A stretch of 64,000 bases of DNA, from assembly GCF_007992835.1 (NCBI RefSeq), contig NZ_BKBA01000004.1, positions 62,001 to 126,000 of the forward strand, in the 5' to 3' direction. Numbering within the stretch: position 1 is the first letter of the stretch; each line of letters opens with the position of its first letter. The notes below the pieces were generated by a model that did no database searches, was not told the DNA's origin, and saw only the letters and a list, made by a program, of their open reading frames with translations. A program made the position numbers and the translations under genes. Source of the DNA: Knoellia locipacati. Lineage in GTDB: Bacteria > Actinomycetota > Actinomycetes > Actinomycetales > Dermatophilaceae. Below, piece after piece: positions 52,929 through 63,200 of this stretch.

Positions 52929-55703
52929 ATGGCTGACGACATCGACGGCACCGAGAACGACCTGGACACCGAGGACACGGGCGAGCAGGGCTCGGTCATG
53001 CACGACCGCTCTCCCGGTGAGACCGACCGGGTCGAGGAGATCGACCTCAACACCGAGATGCAGCGCTCCTACATCGAGTACGCGATGTCGGTCATCGTCA
53101 GCCGTGCCCTGCCCGACGTGCGCGACGGGCTCAAGCCCGTGCACCGGCGCGTCATCTACGCGATGTACGACGGTGGCTACCGGCCCGACCGCGGCTTCAA
53201 CAAGTGCAGCCGCGTCGTCGGTGACGTCATGGGTCAGTACCACCCGCACGGTGACAGCGCGATCTACGACGCCCTCGTCCGCCTCGTGCAGGACTGGTCG
53301 CTGCGCTACCCACTCGTGCAGGGCCAGGGCAACTTCGGCAGCCCGGGCGACGACCCGGCCGCGGCCCCGCGCTACACCGAGTGCCGGATGGCGCCGCTGT
53401 CGATGGAGCTCGTGCGCGACATCGACAAGAAGACCGTCGACTTCGCCCCGAACTACGACGGCAAGACGCTCGAGCCGACCGTGCTCCCCGCGCGCTTCCC
53501 CAACCTGCTCGTCAACGGCTCGTCCGGCATCGCCGTCGGCATGGCCACCCAGATCCCGCCGCACAACCTGCGCGAGGTCGCCGCCGCCGCCCAGTGGGTG
53601 CTCGAGAACCCCAAGGCGTCGCGCGAGGAGGCCCTCGAGGCCGTCATGGCGCGGATCACCGGGCCGGACTTCCCCACGGGCGCCCTCATCATGGGCCGCA
53701 AGGGCATCGACGACGCCTACCGCACCGGCCGTGGCTCGGTCATCATGCGCGCGGTCGTCGAGGTCGAGGAGATCCAGAACCGGCAGTGCCTCGTCATCAC
53801 CGAGCTGCCCTACCAGGTCAACCCCGACAGCCTCGCGCAGAAGATCGCCGAGCACGTCAAGGAGGGCCGCCTCCAGGGCATCGCCGACATCCGCGACGAG
53901 ACGTCCGGTCGCACCGGCCAGCGCCTCGTCATCGTGCTCAAGCGCGACGCGGTCGCCAAGGTCGTGCTCAACAACCTCTACAAGCACACGCAGCTCCAGA
54001 CGAACTTCGGCGCCAACATGCTCGCGCTCGTCGACGGCGTGCCGCGCACCCTGCCGATCGACGCGTTCATCCGGCACTGGGTCGACCACCAGATCGACGT
54101 CATCCAGCGCCGCACGGCCTACCTCCTCAAGGAGGCCGAGGACCGGATCCACATCCTGCGCGGGCTGCTCAAGGCGCTCGACCTGCTCGACGAGGTCATC
54201 GCGCTCATCCGTCGCTCGTCCACGGCCGAGGCCGCGCGCGACGGTCTCATCGAGCTCCTCGAGATCGACGAGATCCAGGCCCGCGCGATCCTCGAGCTCC
54301 AGCTGCGTCGTCTCGCGGCCCTCGAGCGCCAGAAGATCATCGACGAGCACGACGCCATCCAGCGCGAGATCGAGGACTACCAGGACATCCTCGCCAAGCC
54401 CGAGCGCCAGCGGACGATCGTGTCCGACGAGCTCGCCGGCATCGTCGAGAAGTACGGCGACGAGCGCCGCACCGTGATCCACGGCTTCGACGGCGACATG
54501 TCGATGGAGGACCTCATCCCCGAGGAGGACGTCGTCGTGACGATCACCCGGGGTGGCTACGCCAAGCGCACCAAGGTCGACGCCTACCGCTCGCAGAAGC
54601 GCGGCGGCAAGGGCGTCAAGGGTGCGCAGCTGCGCGGCGAGGACGTCGTGGCGCACTTCTTCACGACGACCTCGCACCACTGGCTGCTCTTCTTCACCAA
54701 CCTCGGCCGGGTCTACCGCGCCAAGGCCTACGAGCTGCCCGACGCGAGCCGTGACAGCAAGGGCCAGCACGTCGCCAACATCATGGCGTTCCAGCCCGAC
54801 GAGCACATCGCCCAGGTGCTCGCGCTGCGTGACTACGGCACCTCGCCCTACCTCGTCCTCGCCACCCAGAACGGTCTCGTCAAGAAGACCCGCCTGGCCG
54901 AGTACGACTCCCCGCGCTCGGGCGGCCTCATCGCCGTCAACCTGCGCGACGGCGACGAGCTCGTGGGCGCCGGGCTGACCAGCTCGTCCGACGACCTGCT
55001 GCTCGTCTCCAAGAAGGGCCAGTCGGTCCGCTTCCACGCCGACGACGCGACGCTGCGCCCCATGGGTCGCTCGACGTCCGGCGTCACCGGCATGAAGTTC
55101 CGCGGCGAGGACTCGCTGCTCTCGATGTCGGTCATCGAGGAGGGCACCGACCCCGACGTCTTCGTCGTCTTCGAGTCGGGCCTGGCCAAGCGCTCCAAGG
55201 CCTCGCAGTGGAACGTCAAGGGCCGCGCGATCCTCGGTGTCACCGTCGCCAAGCAGACCGAGAAGGGCGGCGACCTCGTCGGTGCCCTCACGGTCGACGA
55301 GGACGACGAGGTCATGGTCGTCTTCGAGCGCGGCAACATCGTCCGCTCGCGCGTCGACGAGGTCCGCCTCACCGGTCGCAACACCGGTGGCGTCTGGTTC
55401 GCCAAGCCCGGCCGCAACGACGCCATCGTCGGTGTCGCCCGCAACGCCGAGAAGGCCGTCGAGGAGGAGGTCGCCGAGGCCGACGCCGAGGGGGTCTCCC
55501 CGGTCGACGGCGAGCCGCTGAGCGCCGAGGAGGCGGCGGCCGTGAGGGACGCCCAGGCTACCGACGGAAGCCCCGATGTCGCCGGTGACGACACGTCCGC
55601 ACCCACAGGTGCGGAGGGTGACCACCCGGTGACCGATGGCGTACCGTCGGTGGACAAGGACGACGCTGACGCCGAGGCAGCGGATGAAGGAGACGACGAG
55701 TGA
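52929..55703 (+). CDS. gyrA: DNA gyrase subunit A
   Basis: Breakage-reunion subunit of gyrase, 924 residues. [20 protein letters not shown] starts the core. The active-site tyrosine is in [10 protein letters not shown]. The quinolone-resistance region [16 protein letters not shown] keeps Ser and Asp at the E. coli 83 and 87 equivalents, that is, the drug-sensitive form. The GyrA box is [10 protein letters not shown], and six-bladed beta-pinwheel repeats follow. The last 95 residues are an acidic, probably disordered extension ([20 protein letters not shown] ... [13 protein letters not shown]). ATG 52929 has AAGGGA upstream. The stop overlaps the DUF3566 gene. Confidence 0.97.
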   Translation: MADDIDGTENDLDTEDTGEQGSVMHDRSPGETDRVEEIDLNTEMQRSYIEYAMSVIVSRALPDVRDGLKPVHRRVIYAMYDGGYRPDRGFNKCSRVVGDVMGQYHPHGDSAIYDALVRLVQDWSLRYPLVQGQGNFGSPGDDPAAAPRYTECRMAPLSMELVRDIDKKTVDFAPNYDGKTLEPTVLPARFPNLLVNGSSGIAVGMATQIPPHNLREVAAAAQWVLENPKASREEALEAVMARITGPDFPTGALIMGRKGIDDAYRTGRGSVIMRAVVEVEEIQNRQCLVITELPYQVNPDSLAQKIAEHVKEGRLQGIADIRDETSGRTGQRLVIVLKRDAVAKVVLNNLYKHTQLQTNFGANMLALVDGVPRTLPIDAFIRHWVDHQIDVIQRRTAYLLKEAEDRIHILRGLLKALDLLDEVIALIRRSSTAEAARDGLIELLEIDEIQARAILELQLRRLAALERQKIIDEHDAIQREIEDYQDILAKPERQRTIVSDELAGIVEKYGDERRTVIHGFDGDMSMEDLIPEEDVVVTITRGGYAKRTKVDAYRSQKRGGKGVKGAQLRGEDVVAHFFTTTSHHWLLFFTNLGRVYRAKAYELPDASRDSKGQHVANIMAFQPDEHIAQVLALRDYGTSPYLVLATQNGLVKKTRLAEYDSPRSGGLIAVNLRDGDELVGAGLTSSSDDLLLVSKKGQSVRFHADDATLRPMGRSTSGVTGMKFRGEDSLLSMSVIEEGTDPDVFVVFESGLAKRSKASQWNVKGRAILGVTVAKQTEKGGDLVGALTVDEDDEVMVVFERGNIVRSRVDEVRLTGRNTGGVWFAKPGRNDAIVGVARNAEKAVEEEVAEADAEGVSPVDGEPLSAEEAAAVRDAQATDGSPDVAGDDTSAPTGAEGDHPVTDGVPSVDKDDADAEAADEGDDE

Positions 55704-56206
55704 GCACCGCAGACCAGGCCGGCACCTCGATGCGCTCGGCATCGGGATCCACGCCTGAGCCGACGCGCTCGATGAGCCGTCCCTCCGACAGCTCGGCCCG
55801 ATCGGCCGCGCCGGCCCAGCCGGCGTCCGCCGCCCGCGCCTCGGGCCGCCGGGTCCGCCTCACCGTCTCGCGAGTCGACCCGTGGTCGGCGATGAAGATG
55901 TCGTTCCTGCTGTCGGTCGCCCTGGGCATCGCCGGCGTCGTCATGGTCGCCGTGCTGTGGATGATCCTCGCCGGGATGGGCGTCTTCGACCAGGTCAACG
56001 GCCTCGTCGGCCAGATCATCCAGGACGGCGAGAACACCTTCGACATCATGGACTTCCTCGGCTTCGGCCGGGTGGTGTCCCTGGCCATCGTCGTCGGCGT
56101 CATCGACGTCATCCTCATGACGGCGCTCGCGACCCTCGCCGCGTTCCTCTACAACGTGTCGAGCAGCCTCGTCGGCGGCCTCCAGCTCACCCTCACCGAC
56201 GACTGA
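55700..56206 (+). CDS. DUF3566 membrane protein
   Basis: A 168-residue actinobacterial protein nearly always found after gyrA. A Ser/Ala/Pro-rich cytoplasmic N-terminus precedes [20 protein letters not shown], the family signature, and two membrane segments ([20 protein letters not shown] and [20 protein letters not shown]). GTG 55700 overlaps the gyrA stop (GTGA), so it is translationally coupled. Its role is unknown; the location suggests a link to DNA topology or cell-cycle control in the membrane. Confidence 0.9.
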   Translation: MSTADQAGTSMRSASGSTPEPTRSMSRPSDSSARSAAPAQPASAARASGRRVRLTVSRVDPWSAMKMSFLLSVALGIAGVVMVAVLWMILAGMGVFDQVNGLVGQIIQDGENTFDIMDFLGFGRVVSLAIVVGVIDVILMTALATLAAFLYNVSSSLVGGLQLTLTDD

Positions 56207-56247
56207 CCCTCGCCTGTCACACCATTCCCGCCCGAAGTGGGTTCGGT

Positions 56248-56282
56248 GCACTGGGCACGGCCGCCGCGGCCGTGCCCAGTGC
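56248..56282 (+). terminator. 16-bp hairpin after DUF3566
   Basis: GCACTGGGCACGGCCG (56248-56263) pairs perfectly with 56267-56282 across a 3-base loop. It is the first of two strong hairpins ending the gyrBA operon. Confidence 0.75.
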
Positions 56283-56313
56283 CCGTTTCCGGGGTGGAGT
56301 GAGCACAGACATC

Positions 56314-56355
56314 CGGTATGCCGGCCGCTCCCGTGAGCGGCCGGCATACCGTTTT
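56314..56355 (+). terminator. Intrinsic terminator with CGGCATAC arms
   Basis: CGGTATGCCGGCCGCTC (56314-56330) pairs perfectly with 56335-56351 over a 4-base loop and is followed by TTTT. This is the most orthodox rho-independent terminator in the window. Confidence 0.8.
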
Positions 56356-56428
56356 GGTGGGCACCCGGTGGGTGGGGTAACCTCGTCTCTCGCGCCGCCT
56401 GTGCAGGTGGCGCCGCCGGATTGGCGAC

Positions 56429-56505
56429 GGGCCTATAGCTCAGACGGTTAGAGCGCTTCCCTGATAAGGAAGAGGCCAGAGGTTCAAGTCCTCTTAGGCC
56501 CACCA
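56429..56505 (+). tRNA. tRNA-Ile (GAT)
   Basis: A 77-nt gene with acceptor stem GGGCCTA/TAGGCCC, D-arm AGCTCAGACGGTTAGAGC, anticodon stem-loop CTTCC-CTGATAA-GGAAG with anticodon GAT, T-arm GGTTCAAGTCC and encoded CCA. It is the conserved tRNA downstream of gyrA in actinobacteria. Confidence 0.97.
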
Positions 56506-56536
56506 TCCGATCCTCGACCTGCCAGGTGGTGCACCC

Positions 56537-56677
56537 GTGAAGAAGCTCCTCCTCGTCGTCCTGACCGCTGTCACGGCAGGTGTGGTCAAGAAGAAGCTCG
56601 ACGCACAGGGCGCCGACCAGCGGCTCTGGGCCGAGGCCACCGACACCGGTTCGGCCTCGCAGCTCCCGAAGAACTGA
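56537..56677 (+). CDS. DLW-39 family small protein
   Basis: A 46-residue protein starting MKKLLLVVLTAVTAGVVKKK with one hydrophobic N-terminal segment, then LDAQGADQRLWAEATDTGSA. The D-x-x-LW-x-EATD stretch is the mark of the DLW-39 family, tiny proteins encoded beside the Ile/Ala tRNAs in actinobacteria. GTG 56537 has AGGTGGT 8 bases upstream. Function is unknown; it may be membrane-associated. It is too short for common ORF cut-offs. Confidence 0.85.
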   Translation: MKKLLLVVLTAVTAGVVKKKLDAQGADQRLWAEATDTGSASQLPKN

Positions 56678-56705
56678 AACACCCGGCGGTGCCCGTCACC
56701 GCCTG

Positions 56706-56781
56706 GGGGCCATGGCGCAATTGGTAGCGCACCTGCTTTGCAAGCAGGGGGTTAGGGGTTCGAGTCCCCTTGGCTCCACCA
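56706..56781 (+). tRNA. tRNA-Ala (TGC)
   Basis: A 76-nt gene with acceptor GGGGCCA/TGGCTCC (one G-U), anticodon stem-loop CCTGC-TTTGCAA-GCAGG with anticodon TGC, T-arm GGGGTTCGAGTCCCC and encoded CCA. The base composition changes just after it, which makes its 3' end a likely integration site. Confidence 0.97.
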
Positions 56782-56788
56782 CATCTCG

Positions 56789-56821
56789 AAGGCCCTTCCC
56801 GTATGCCGGGAGGGGCCTTTT
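56789..56821 (+). terminator. Terminator after tRNA-Ala
   Basis: AAGGCC...CCC pairs with GGG...GGCCTT over a loop that holds GTATGCCG, and TTTT follows at 56818-56821. Confidence 0.7.
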
Positions 56822-57223
56822 GCCGCACTTGGGGCTTACATAGACCTGGGCGCGTGGGGTACTAGTCGCAACGGCTGCACCAATAGAGAAGTTGTAGCGC
56901 TCTTTCTTGCGGGTCTGCGATGTGACGGGGCTCGCGGATACTTCGGGTCAGCGCGTAGCGACCTGGAGCCCTCGCATAACGGCCGGAGTCAAGATCCGTG
57001 GCGCTGGGTACTTGAGATGCCATAGCGACCACGGGTATGAATTTCACCAATCCCACGCACCCACACCGAGAAATGGATAACTTTGCCGCAATCCCCGTAG
57101 ATTCATTGCTTTCTGACACTGCTGAACCGGATTTGGCACGGATCACTCGGAGAGGTGTGGCAGGGGGCCGGTCGCGGCACTCACTCGTCGAGCAGAGCGC
57201 AACGGGAAGTTCGAGGGATCGCT
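56822..57223. other. Non-coding gap at the start of the 3' island
   Basis: Some 400 bases of lower G+C sequence between the tRNA-Ala terminator and the DruH-like gene. Short open frames occur on both strands but none has protein-like composition or a ribosome site. The promoter of the island genes should be here; I could not assign one. Confidence 0.5.
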
Positions 57224-60200
57224 GTGGACAAGGGCGTTTGGGCGCAATACGCGCAATGGAACGATGCGCTGACGGCGCAGTTCTTTGGGGGTTCCCAGGC
57301 CGATCTCCCGGCATACATCGACGTCGACAGTTCCCTCCTTGAGGACTGCGCAAAGGGGATGGGGCTGTCGGTCAAGGAAGCAACCGATGCCCTCGTGGCC
57401 GCGGTTCGCCCCACCCTTGGTCTCGGTGAAGGTGACTTCGTGCTCGCGACTCACGTCCACCGATACAACGACTGGCGGCGGAGGTTCCTGCGCTCTTCCG
57501 GGCCGCGGGGCAAGCGCCTGACGCAGGACATCCCGCCGCCGCCGGTCATCGCGCTCCTCACCACCTTGGTGATGGCAGCAGAGAAGATGGGCTCCGATGC
57601 CAGCCTTGCGGCCAACGCCTACTACCCGCGGCTGGGCCAGCTCTTCGACCTTGATTCCAAGGACGTGAGGCGGCTCGTGTCGAAGTTCCCAGTCACGGAG
57701 TCGTTGTGGCGCGGCTTGAACGAATACCTCGAAGCGCAGGAGGGTCGTCGTGGGCTTCCGACGGCCTACGCACTCGGACATCGATACGTGGGCATCCCCC
57801 AGTCACAAGCACTGGTGCGAGCGACTGATCGGGGCAGACTCCCCACATTCTTCAGGCAGTTCGGGCTCGCGCCAGGGTCTGAACTGATCGCCGCCGACCT
57901 CGAGAGGCTGCTGGATCTTTGGATCCGACAGACGCCATCGCCCGTGACCGCGAACCTGCGGAGGCTGTGGAACGGCGGCAGGGCGCGGGAACGCATTGCG
58001 GGCGTCGTCGCTGTCGAACTCGCACACTGGGACGGCACCGTGCGTGACACATCGGACACGGCCGTCAAGTCATCCGGGGAAGTCCAGCTGACGGCTCTAC
58101 TGCGCCAGCAGTTCGGGTCGAGAAGTCTCGAGCTGTCGTTCGCGGCGCGGCTTCCGACGCCGGTGCCGGTTGGTTACCTCCGTATCGAATCCGCAGAGGG
58201 CAAGCCCTCGATTGGAGTCATCCCGGCTGCCGGAGCACGTCTCCGCCCCACCCCCGGGAGCAGGCTTGACCCAAACTCACTGGCCGGGGCGATTCTCACC
58301 TTCGTGGAGCCTGGCTCCGGTCAGACCATCACCCGGCGCCCCAGGCGAGTTGTCCCGCTTAGGAAGGATGAACTGCTCGGCATCCTCGTAGAGGTCGAAC
58401 GGGTGCAGCTGGCTGACGATGCCCTGCTGCTGGTCAAGGACGACAAGACTCTGCTTGATGAGGTACTTCAGGTAATCGGTAAGTACGGACATCACGGCAC
58501 CGTGTACCGATCATCCGGGGACTCGGAACAAGCGATGCTGGCCGGCCTACCGGAGGGGTGGGCCCTGATTGACGACGTGCAGCTCTACGCCATTCCCCAA
58601 GGCGTCCAACGTCTCGACCTTCACGCGCTCGTCCCACTGACCACCGCGCAGCTGAACCTGTCTGGTGGCCTGAAGATGCCCGGCCGTATCCGCAAGTGGT
58701 CGAGCTTGCATCCGCCGGAGATCCGGGCGGCGGTCGCGGAAGCGGAGGAAATGTCCCTCACGTTGACCGAGCTTGGCGAAGAGCGTGTGCACGTTCGAAA
58801 CTGGACGGAGGCCGTTTCCGCGATGGTGGTGCCGCTCACTGGCTTGGGTCTGATGGATGGCGACTACGAGATTGAGCTTGCCGTCAACGGCAGCGCCATC
58901 GCGCTCAGCACTTTGCGCCTTCGGTCAGGGGACACACCCGACGCTGTCAACTGGTCGACGTGTACCCGACTGAACTATGAGCTTGACCGAAGCCAACTTG
59001 GCCCGTTGTCGGCCATGGAGGCAAGCGAGGACAGCGGCATCGTCGTTGACGGACTCAACACAATCGGGGCGCGTGCTGGCGCCCTTACTACCGTGGCCGC
59101 CCGCGATGGCGCCAGCTGGAGCGTTCGCCAGTCGTCGTCGTCGGCGGCGCCGGTTGTGGTTCTGGGCGTCGCCGACCCGAATTCCTGCGTAGTGACCGGT
59201 GCCCACTACCTAGAGCTCCCAACCTTCTATGGCGGAAGGGTCCGGGGGCAGATCCAGGGCGTCTGCAAGACATGCGGCCTCAAGAAGTCGCTCCCCGCGA
59301 CGCCTCGATGGAAGAAGCCCGGAACCAAGGCCAAGGATGCCCCCACCATCCACTTCTCACAGTTGCCGAGCCATACAGAACTCGGTGCAAGTTGGGACGT
59401 GTGCATGGATGCTCTCGTCCATGTAGGGGGAGGAACCATCGGCTCCTTCGAGAGGGTAGCGACCCAAGCCGAGGGGTCGAGCCTGTTCGTTGACGGGTTC
59501 CTCCGCACTCTCGAGACCCTGGGACAGATCGACGTTCGCCGAGACTCTGCTCTGCAGCCAAAGGACTGGGAAGCGAATCCCGCCTACCTGGCGGAGACCC
59601 TGCACGCCGGGTTCGTCCTCGCGGGCGTGTGGTCCTCGGGATCTCGGGACGCACTGGGCAAGGCCTTGATGGATCAAGGCGGTGAGCTGGTCCCTGAGAG
59701 GCAGGACGACCAACTCACCAGCTGGTTTGCACGGGGGGTTGATGCGGAGACCTTGACTGCGCTGGTGAACGAGCTCGCACTCGAGGCGTACGTGGTTCCC
59801 GACGCCGTCAGGCAGATGATGGCTGCACTTCCGCCGCTGAGCGAGGTCGAGGCGGGGCTAACGGAGGCACCCATTCCTGACTACACCAAGGCAGCGCTCT
59901 TCGACGTGCACGATGCCGCATGGAGGCCCGTACCTGGAGTTGGTGTTCCCGGCGCCTATCGCCTGGAGCAGTCGTTCCGAACCACAACGCTGTGGGTCGA
60001 CCACCGAGGTGCCCTTGATCGCCGTGGCCGCGTAGGCAGCATTCAGCTCGTCAAACACCTTGCCGCGCGGGCGTCCCGCGGACCCTTACTCGGCTACCTA
60101 GAACGCCAGTCCATGCTTCTCGTCCCGATCGGCGCTGACTTGCCCGGCCTGTACGGACGCGTCGCCGCGCTGTGTTCAGGGCGAGCACCCGTCGTCTCGG

Positions 60201-60277
60201 TCAAGACGCGCTCCATCGGATACCGAGACGTCCCCCGTTGGGTAGCCGACGATCTCAACTCACTGCTCGCGTCCTGA
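57224..60277 (+). CDS. DruH-like large protein of a putative Druantia-type defence system
   Basis: A 1017-residue cytosolic protein with no enzyme motif I can name. The N-terminus (DKGVWAQYAQWNDALTAQFF, LPAYIDVDSSLLEDCAKGMG) and the PPPVIALLTTLVMAAEKM ... YYPRLGQLF region look like the large uncharacterised proteins paired with DruE helicases (Druantia type III DruH). A CKTCGLKK zinc-like pair occurs near residue 685. GTG 57224 has GAGGGA at good spacing; the frame is open to 57155 but the extra residues look non-coding. Codon use is clearly less G+C-biased than the core genes. It is followed after 11 bases by the helicase, so they form an operon. The family assignment is from memory and tentative. 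Confidence 0.55.
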   Translation: MDKGVWAQYAQWNDALTAQFFGGSQADLPAYIDVDSSLLEDCAKGMGLSVKEATDALVAAVRPTLGLGEGDFVLATHVHRYNDWRRRFLRSSGPRGKRLTQDIPPPPVIALLTTLVMAAEKMGSDASLAANAYYPRLGQLFDLDSKDVRRLVSKFPVTESLWRGLNEYLEAQEGRRGLPTAYALGHRYVGIPQSQALVRATDRGRLPTFFRQFGLAPGSELIAADLERLLDLWIRQTPSPVTANLRRLWNGGRARERIAGVVAVELAHWDGTVRDTSDTAVKSSGEVQLTALLRQQFGSRSLELSFAARLPTPVPVGYLRIESAEGKPSIGVIPAAGARLRPTPGSRLDPNSLAGAILTFVEPGSGQTITRRPRRVVPLRKDELLGILVEVERVQLADDALLLVKDDKTLLDEVLQVIGKYGHHGTVYRSSGDSEQAMLAGLPEGWALIDDVQLYAIPQGVQRLDLHALVPLTTAQLNLSGGLKMPGRIRKWSSLHPPEIRAAVAEAEEMSLTLTELGEERVHVRNWTEAVSAMVVPLTGLGLMDGDYEIELAVNGSAIALSTLRLRSGDTPDAVNWSTCTRLNYELDRSQLGPLSAMEASEDSGIVVDGLNTIGARAGALTTVAARDGASWSVRQSSSSAAPVVVLGVADPNSCVVTGAHYLELPTFYGGRVRGQIQGVCKTCGLKKSLPATPRWKKPGTKAKDAPTIHFSQLPSHTELGASWDVCMDALVHVGGGTIGSFERVATQAEGSSLFVDGFLRTLETLGQIDVRRDSALQPKDWEANPAYLAETLHAGFVLAGVWSSGSRDALGKALMDQGGELVPERQDDQLTSWFARGVDAETLTALVNELALEAYVVPDAVRQMMAALPPLSEVEAGLTEAPIPDYTKAALFDVHDAAWRPVPGVGVPGAYRLEQSFRTTTLWVDHRGALDRRGRVGSIQLVKHLAARASRGPLLGYLERQSMLLVPIGADLPGLYGRVAALCSGRAPVVSVKTRSIGYRDVPRWVADDLNSLLAS

Positions 60278-60288
60278 ACTGAGGTGTC

Positions 60289-63200
60289 GTGAAGACAACC
60301 CCGCTTACCCTTCGTGACGACCTTGCGTCTGCCTACCTGCGCTACGTCGACACCGCCTTCTGGCTTCGCAATGAGCAGCTTATGCGAGAGCGCCGCCACA
60401 TCCTGCAGTCAAAGGACATGCTGCTCAGCGAGTGCCTCCTGGAACCGGTGCTCCCCTACCCCGCTACGGAGGACCTGCTAGACGCCACCCGTCTGGTTGG
60501 GATTTCGGATGAGGCGGCGCGGATTGTCGGGAAGGCGCTGTTCGGATCCTTCGTCAAGCCAGGCGAGCCGATTACGTTACGCGAGCACCAGGCCGAGGCT
60601 GTGTTGCACCACTTCAAGCCCGGCGTCGAGGACCATCGGAACGTCGTGGTGACCTCAGGAACGGGCTCGGGCAAGACGGAGAGCTTCCTCCTGCCGACTC
60701 TCCTACGGCTGACCGAGGAGGCTCGCACATGGAGCCCCCAGACTGCACCGGATGTCTGGTGGCAGGCGAAGCCGAGCCCCACCAAGTGGCGTCCCATGCG
60801 CGCCCCGGAGACGCGCCCGGCCGCCGTGCGGACTCTGATTCTGTACCCCACGAACGCGCTCGTGGAGGATCAGATGACAAGGCTCAGGCGAGCCGTGCGC
60901 CGGATTGGCAACGAGCTTCCGTCGCGCCCTCTGTGGTTCGGCCGCTATACCGGAGTGAGCCTCGGGAGCACGAAGCGCCCCTCCGGCGGCGGCTTCGCCT
61001 TCGAGGAGGTACTCGGCCAGCTGAGGGATCAGACCGCTGAGTTCTCACGCCTTCGCGACGAGGGAACAGTGAGCGAGGAAGACCTCTCCCAGTTCCCCGA
61101 TCCGACAGCCCACGAGCTCCTCGTGCGGTGGGAGATGGTGGAAGACCCACCGGACATCCTGGTCACCAACTACTCGATGCTGAACGCGATGTTGATGCGC
61201 CACCACGAAGAGGCTGTCTTCGAGAAGACCCGGGCGTGGCTGGCGAGCTCCACCACCAACGTCTTCACCCTCGTGGTAGACGAACTTCACCTGTACCGCG
61301 GCACCCAGGGCAGCGAGGTGGCGATGGTGGTCCGCAACCTGTTGGCCCGGCTTGGGCTGGCGCCCGACTCGCCGCAGCTTCGAGTGATCGCCACCAGCGC
61401 CTCGCTCTCTGAGGACTCTTCCGGCCTCACCTACCTGGAGCAATTCTTTGGCTGCAGCCCGTCCAGCTTCTTCGTGACCGCAGGTAAGCCCTTAACCCTC
61501 CCGCCTCTGCACACTCTCGACCGACACCACTCCATACGGCGGTCTGGCCTGCCCGCGGCAGGACCCCTCTCGCAGGCCCTGGCTGCCGCCTGTGTCGACC
61601 CCGACAGCGGGCGTGCGCGGGCGACCGAGGCTCCCGTGGTTGCCGAGCGGCTCTTCGGCACTGTCGACGACAACCTGGAAGGACTGGGGGGAGTCCTCGC
61701 AGAGCTTGCTGACGCCAAGACCGCGCAGGCGGGTGTGCCAATTCGTGCGCATCAGTTCGTTCGCACGATGCGCGGCATGTGGGCGTGTAGCAACCAAGAG
61801 TGCAGCGGCGTTGAAGCCTCAGCGCGCGAAGCCCGGAACGTAGGGAAGGTCTTCGGAATCCCCACGTTGGCGTGCGACGCGTGTGGGTCGCGCGTTCTTG
61901 AGCTGCTCTACTGCTACTCCTGCGGTGATGTGAGTCTCGGGGGATTCGTCGTGGACCGGGCCAACCCCAACGCGGGCGAGGGAGAGGGGGTCGTCATCGG
62001 TTCGGCAAACGTCGGAGTGGTCAGCGCAGAGGCGCCTCCAGTGTTCAGGCGACTGTACGGGGACTACGTGTGGTTCTGGCCGGGAGACAGGCCCATCGAG
62101 GCCGACCCCTCGTGGACGAAGACGACGCCAGAGTCGAAGAAGACGGTCGCCTTCTCGTTTGCTCCAGCACGCCTTGACCCCGCCGTCGGCCTCATCAGTC
62201 CGGCTCTGGGTGACGGGAACGGCTGGGTGCTGAGGGTGGACGCCCATGACGACGGAGCCAAGATCCCTGCCCTACCGGATCGGTGCCCCCGTTGCGACAG
62301 CGAAGGCTGGAACCCAGGAGATAAGTACTTCTCAGGCACCGTACGGAGCCCCATCCGTGCCCACACGTCAGGGGCGGCACAGTCCACCCAGCTGTACCTC
62401 TCGCAGCTGGTCAGAAGCATGGGTGAGACACCGGTCGAAAGCCGGACGATCGTGTTCACGGACAGCAGGGACGACGCTGCGAGGACGGCGGCTGGCGTCG
62501 GCCTGAACCACTACCGTGACGTGATCCGACAGGTGACCCAGCAGATCCTTGCCGAGGGACCGGTGGACATTGATGAACTTGTCGCCAGGGCTGCTCGCAT
62601 GGAGCCCCTCGACGCGGCCGAGCAGCTGATGTTCGAGGACTTCAAGGGGCGGTACCCAGAAGCGGCGCAACTGTCGGCCAAGGCCGCCTTCGTGCCGCTC
62701 GCTCCGAGCGAGCAGTCGATCGTCGACGAGGCGCTGCGCACAGCCAGGGGGAACTCGCGCGTCCAGTGGGGCGAACTGCGACAGGCACTCACAGACCGCC
62801 TGGTGTCTTTGGGTATTCCGCCAGCGGGCTCTGGACCTTCGGCGGCCAAGAACCAAGATGACAGCCCCTGGTGGGAAGCGTTTACCCCACCGAGCCCAGG
62901 GCTCTGGACTCCGCTCCCGCCTGGTGTCCGCGAACCTCAGGCAGCGATGCACCGAGAGCGGCTCGCGACGGCGCTCGCAACCGCGCTCTTCGGTCGGGCC
63001 GGCCGGGATCTCGAGGCCATGGGCATCGCCTACTTCGCCAGCGGACGAAAGCCCACGGCTCGAGGGCCCCTTAGTAGCGCAGACCTCGACGCACAAGTGC
63101 TCAGCTCGGTCATCAGGGTCCTCGGCATACGACGGCGTTGGGTCGGAGGCGACTCTAAGCCGACTGCTTCGCCGCCCCCGGCGGTGAATGGTTACCTCAA

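Noticed and set aside
56862..57353. A 163-codon minus-strand frame at the start of the 3' island
   Set aside because: No family resemblance, Arg/Pro/Cys-rich composition, and it overlaps the start of the DruH-like gene.
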